Below, in pieces: positions 5,784 to 8,310 of a stretch of 8,310 nt of DNA. The notes under the pieces were generated by a model. The model made no database searches and had not been told where the DNA came from. It saw only the letters and a list, made by a program, of their open reading frames with translations. Every line of letters begins with the position of its first letter. The first letter of the stretch is position 1. The position numbers were made by a program, and so were the translations under genes. The DNA lies in contig CAYQME010000086.1 of assembly GCA_964418645.1 (NCBI GenBank), positions 1-8,310 of the forward strand, written 5' to 3'. This stretch comes from JAADHG01 sp964418645. GTDB lineage: Bacteria > Bacteroidota > Bacteroidia > Flavobacteriales > Flavobacteriaceae.

Positions 5784-6404
5784 ACAATTAAAGGCCTTAA
5801 AAAAGGAACAATATATCTTCAACAACTAAAGGACTCTACTTTGGTTGTATTAGATTCATTAGTTGTAAATGGCGAGCAACCTTTTGAATTGCATAGTGAT
5901 TTAGAAGAACCAGAGGTTTTATATTTGATGTTGGATAAAAACGGAGCTGAGAATTCAAGAATAGCATTTTTTGCTGACAAAGGGATTACCGAAATTAATA
6001 CAACCTTGAAACGTTACGGATTTAATCCAAAAATTAAAGGATCTAAACAACAAGTGAAACTTGAAGAGTTTAATAGCATCATTTCTAAATTTAATAACCA
6101 AAGTTTAGAACTTATAAAAGAACAGTTTGAAGCACAACAAAGTAAAGACACTTCTAAAATAAACGCTGTAAATAAAAAAAGAGAGAGTATATTAAAACGA
6201 AAATATTTATATGCTATTAATTTTGCTTTGAATAATAAGGATAGTGAAGTCTCACCTTATGTTGCGATTGCTGAAATTTACAATGCTAATATTAAATATT
6301 TGGATACTATTTACAATAGTTTGCAAAAAAATATTGCTAATTCAAAATACGGAAAAGAGTTAGACTTACATATTAAAAAACGCAAACAGGAAGCACAAAA
6401 TTAA
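5784..6404 (+). CDS. DUF4369 domain protein, 5' end lost in gap
   Basis: The last 206 residues of a protein unrelated to the DUF819 gene. The first visible part, TIKGLKKGTIYLQQLKDST, then LDSLVVNGEQPFEL, matches the DUF4369 beta-sandwich domain found at the N-terminus of many Bacteroidota thioredoxin-like (TlpA/ResA-type) lipoproteins. A charged helical region follows (about residues 88-200), with SKYGKEL near the end, a pattern that in those proteins precedes the thioredoxin domain. Here the protein stops without a CxxC thioredoxin domain, so it is the stand-alone form, usually a lipoprotein of about 230 residues. The missing 25 or so residues should contain the signal peptide and lipobox cysteine. 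Role unknown; the location would be the periplasm-facing membrane surface. It ends just before a strong terminator. Confidence 0.8.
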   Translation, partial: TIKGLKKGTIYLQQLKDSTLVVLDSLVVNGEQPFELHSDLEEPEVLYLMLDKNGAENSRIAFFADKGITEINTTLKRYGFNPKIKGSKQQVKLEEFNSIISKFNNQSLELIKEQFEAQQSKDTSKINAVNKKRESILKRKYLYAINFALNNKDSEVSPYVAIAEIYNANIKYLDTIYNSLQKNIANSKYGKELDLHIKKRKQEAQN

Positions 6405-6407
6405 CAT

Positions 6408-6437
6408 AAAAAAAACGCGCTTAAAGCGCGTTTTTTT
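6408..6437. terminator. Bidirectional terminator between convergent genes
   Basis: The 17-base core ACGCGCTTAAAGCGCGT (6415-6431) is symmetric about one base, giving a GC-rich stem with loop TTAAA. It is flanked by eight As on the left and seven Ts on the right, so it terminates both the DUF4369 gene (plus strand) and the small hypothetical gene (minus strand), whose stop codons are only 37 bp apart. Confidence 0.9.
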
Positions 6438-6440
6438 ATA

Positions 6441-6707
6441 CTATAGTTTATTAATTTTTTCGATTAATGCACGTCCTTTGTCTTCGAGTTCTTTATTTAC
6501 TGCTTTAAAGTGTGCTTTCTTATTTTCGACACTTCTATCATTAACCTTTGTAATTAAAGCATCAAAAGTAGCAATAGCTTCATCAATAATAGCTTCACTT
6601 TTTTTGGTGTCTTTATCTGTATTAGAATATTCCCATACATAAACAGCTTCAATGATATCTCCTAGAACATAATTGATGTCTTTTTTTAGATCTCTTACGT
6701 TTCCCAT
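6441..6707 (-). CDS. Hypothetical 88-residue helical protein
   Basis: An 88-residue, charged, largely helical protein beginning MGNVRDLKKDINYVLGDI and ending LIEKINKL, without signal peptide or membrane segment. I know similar short uncharacterised proteins from flavobacteria but no function. The frame is open back to a TTG at 6732-6734, but the ATG at 6705-6707 is preferred: the TTG lies inside a perfect promoter box, so it would not be transcribed from that promoter, and the extra residues do not look like part of the domain. The gene ends 4 bp from the bidirectional terminator. It follows manA on the same strand after 84 bp, and read-through from manA is possible because no terminator is seen there. 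Confidence 0.75.
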   Translation of the reverse strand: MGNVRDLKKDINYVLGDIIEAVYVWEYSNTDKDTKKSEAIIDEAIATFDALITKVNDRSVENKKAHFKAVNKELEDKGRALIEKINKL

Positions 6708-6731
6708 AATTATTGTTTTTTTAGTAAGCCA

Positions 6732-6739
6732 CAAAAGTA
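6732..6739 (-). promoter_or_regulatory. -7 box TACTTTTG of the 88-aa gene
   Basis: On the minus strand the sequence reads TACTTTTG, an exact TAnnTTTG match. It predicts a start near 6725 and a leader of about 18 nt to the ATG. A TTG occurs upstream but only 11 bp away, so the -33 element is not convincing. Confidence 0.42.
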
Positions 6740-6791
6740 AGTAATTAATTCAAAATAGATTCCCACTTTGATAGGAAAGACAAATAAATTA

Positions 6792-7763
6792 TTACACATA
6801 AACTTCTAATAATTTAGCATTTTTTGAAGTAATTTGATATGTCTTAATTATAGCAGGAAGTAGAAGTGTTTCTCCTTTTTTTATAGTTTCAGAAAACAAA
6901 TCAGTAATAATTTCAGCTTCACCATCAACGCATATATAAATTATAAATGAGTCGTGATTATTTTCTTTTTCAATGCTTGATGTAATCTCTAAATAATTAG
7001 TAGTAAAGTATGGGCAACTTACCATTTTATTAGATTCATTTTTTACTTTAGAATAATTGACTCTAAAATTATCTTTCATTTCAAAATCAATGGCATCGAT
7101 TGCTAGATCATTATGTAAGTCTCTTTCATTACCACTATCATCTACTCTATCCCAATCGTAAACCCGATAGGTTATATCACTAGTTTGTTGTATTTCGGCG
7201 AGCATTACTCCCTCTCCAATGGCATGTACTCGACCAACTTCAATAAAATAAGTATCGCCTTCTTTAACTTTGTCAAAATTTAATATTTCAGTAAGGGTTT
7301 TATTTTCTAGGTGTTTTAAATAAATCTCTGGTGTAACTTTCTGATTAAACCCAACGATAAGATTTGCATCTTTATCCGCCTGAATTACATACCACATTTC
7401 AGTTTTTCCGAAGGAATTATGGCGCTTTTTTGCCAACTCATCATTTGGATGTAATTGTATAGATAAATCTTCCTTGGCATCTATAAACTTAATTAGCAGA
7501 GGAAACTTATTACCAAAAACCATGTAATTCTTCTCTCCAACTAAATCAGATGTATAAGCTTCTATAAGTTGCTTTAAAGATTGACCTTTAAGTTGTCCAT
7601 TTACAACTACTGATGTATCTTCTTCTACATAACTAATCTCCCAGCTTTCGCCAATGTTAGGCAAATCGCTGTTCTTATTAAGGGTAGTCCTTAGCTTTTG
7701 CCCACCCCAAATTTTATCCTTTAAAATGGGTTGAAACTTAAGTGGATATAATATATTAATCAT
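6792..7763 (-). CDS. manA: Mannose-6-phosphate isomerase, class I, short type
   Basis: A 323-residue cupin-fold zinc enzyme that interconverts mannose 6-phosphate and fructose 6-phosphate, feeding GDP-mannose and polysaccharide synthesis or mannose use. The visible zinc ligands are Q103 and H105 in SIQLHPND, E122 in GKTEMWYV and H180 in GRVHAIG. The conserved ITYRVYDWDR (197-206) supplies the active-site arginine, R200. The N-terminal FQPILKDKIWGG (10-21) and NIGESWEIS (36-44) are also typical. The length fits the short Bacillus-type ManA of about 315 residues rather than the 390-residue enterobacterial form. It starts 3 bp after the stop of the PTPS/QueD-family gene and is therefore expected to be translated from the idi operon. 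No terminator is evident after its stop. Confidence 0.95.
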   Translation of the reverse strand: MINILYPLKFQPILKDKIWGGQKLRTTLNKNSDLPNIGESWEISYVEEDTSVVVNGQLKGQSLKQLIEAYTSDLVGEKNYMVFGNKFPLLIKFIDAKEDLSIQLHPNDELAKKRHNSFGKTEMWYVIQADKDANLIVGFNQKVTPEIYLKHLENKTLTEILNFDKVKEGDTYFIEVGRVHAIGEGVMLAEIQQTSDITYRVYDWDRVDDSGNERDLHNDLAIDAIDFEMKDNFRVNYSKVKNESNKMVSCPYFTTNYLEITSSIEKENNHDSFIIYICVDGEAEIITDLFSETIKKGETLLLPAIIKTYQITSKNAKLLEVYV

Positions 7764-7766
7764 GAA

Positions 7767-8177
7767 TTAATCTCCAGAATAGGTTACAAAGTTTCGTGCA
7801 GTTTCATAAAGCGTCACTTCCAATTCCAGACTAGATTTTAGATGTGGTTTTATTTTGTTATATATCACAACTGCAATGTTTTCAGTGGTAGGATTTATGT
7901 TTTTAAATTCTGATACTTCAATATTCAGATTTTTGTGATCAAAAGGACCCTCTATTTCATTTTTAATAATGTTTTTTAAGGTCTTCAAATCAATAACAAA
8001 ACCTGTTTCATTATCAATTTTGCCAGTAACACTTACAATAAGCTCATAGTTATGCCCATGGTAATTTGGGTTACTACATTTACCAAAAACGTCAAGATTT
8101 TTAGCATTACTCCAATCTTTACGGTATAGCCTATGTGCTGCATTAAAATGAGCTTTTCTACTAACTTTTACCCTCAT
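7767..8177 (-). CDS. queD: 6-carboxytetrahydropterin synthase / PTPS family
   Basis: A 136-residue T-fold enzyme acting on dihydroneopterin triphosphate, usually for queuosine (6-carboxytetrahydropterin). Zinc ligands are H15 (FNAAHRL), H40 and H42 (NYHGHNYEL). The catalytic cysteine is C34 in GKCSNPNYHGH, the Asp-His pair is D80-H81 (FDHKNLN), and the pterin-binding glutamates are E99 (PTTEN) and E125 (LYET). The cysteine is six residues before the first histidine (C-x5-HGH), as in animal 6-pyruvoyltetrahydropterin synthase, rather than C-x3-HGH as in E. coli QueD. The family is certain, but whether the product is 6-carboxy- or 6-pyruvoyl-tetrahydropterin is not settled. No other queuosine gene lies in the window. 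The ATG lies inside the end of idi, a 17-bp overlap, so translation is probably coupled. Confidence 0.9.
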   Translation of the reverse strand: MRVKVSRKAHFNAAHRLYRKDWSNAKNLDVFGKCSNPNYHGHNYELIVSVTGKIDNETGFVIDLKTLKNIIKNEIEGPFDHKNLNIEVSEFKNINPTTENIAVVIYNKIKPHLKSSLELEVTLYETARNFVTYSGD

Positions 8178-8310
8178 TTTGTGATATATTTATATGTGTA
8201 TAAAAGGTACTGAATATTATTTTAAACCACTCAGTATATGCTTCAGGATGCAATGCCATATCTACTTTTACATCTTCTAACTTCATCCATTTCCATGAAG
8301 CGACTTCGTC
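8161..8310 (-). CDS. idi: Isopentenyl-diphosphate delta-isomerase, C-terminal part
   Basis: The last 49 residues of a frame that enters from the right edge and stops with TAG at 8161-8163. It reads DEVASWKWMKLEDVKVDM followed by HPEAYTEWFKIIF, the C-terminal pattern of type I (Nudix-fold) IPP isomerase: an NEV/DEV-x3-W segment, a helix, then a P-x2-YTxWFKII motif typical of Bacteroidota forms. The enzyme interconverts isopentenyl and dimethylallyl diphosphate for isoprenoid synthesis. The metal-binding and catalytic residues lie outside the window. It overlaps the start of the PTPS/QueD-family gene by 17 bp in another frame and is the most upstream visible gene of the minus-strand operon; its promoter is beyond the window. 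Confidence 0.82.
   Translation of the reverse strand, partial: DEVASWKWMKLEDVKVDMALHPEAYTEWFKIIFSTFYTHINISQNEGKS

Noticed and set aside
6708..6734. N-terminal extension of the small minus-strand protein to a TTG codon
   Set aside because: The TTG lies inside the TACTTTTG promoter box, and the ATG at 6705-6707 gives a complete protein start.

Overview
The window looks like a piece of a Flavobacteriia (Bacteroidota) chromosome. Three things point there: very AT-rich DNA, promoter boxes of the TAnnTTTG type with almost no Shine-Dalgarno sequences, and protein families typical of the group (a CBM9/DUF5916 outer-membrane barrel, a DUF4369 protein, a short zinc-type ManA next to a PTPS/QueD homologue). 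No transposase, integrase, CRISPR array, rRNA or tRNA is visible. A run of exactly 100 Ns (5684-5783) marks an assembly gap of unknown true length.

Bases 1-541 carry no protein gene. They hold two strong hairpin terminators (12-41 and 330-366) and, between them, four degenerate direct repeats spaced 21, 30 and 21 bp. The repeats lie directly upstream of a perfect leftward TAnnTTTG box. I read this as a possible activator-controlled small RNA on the minus strand, about 135 nt long, ending at the 12-41 hairpin. This is inference.

Bases 542-2241 are a tight four-gene operon: an SPFH/band-7 membrane protein, a 55-residue DUF4177-like protein, a four-helix DUF1648 membrane protein, and a 52-residue ribbon-helix-helix (Arc-type) DNA-binding protein. 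Spacers are 1-2 bp. A good promoter and overlapping inverted repeats precede the first gene, so the operon may be autoregulated by the Arc-like protein.

Bases 2320-5683 hold a CBM9-like/DUF5916 outer-membrane protein that starts with TTG, followed 5 bp later by a DUF819 polytopic inner-membrane protein whose 3' end is lost in the gap. After the gap comes the 3' part of a separate gene, a DUF4369 protein, ending at a bidirectional terminator (6408-6437). The open frame that runs through the Ns is an artefact joining two unrelated proteins.

On the minus strand, read right to left, is a housekeeping operon: the 3' end of idi (isopentenyl-diphosphate isomerase), a PTPS/QueD-family gene overlapping it by 17 bp, and manA (mannose-6-phosphate isomerase) 3 bp later. 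After an 84-bp spacer with its own promoter box follows an 88-residue hypothetical protein, convergent with the DUF4369 gene.
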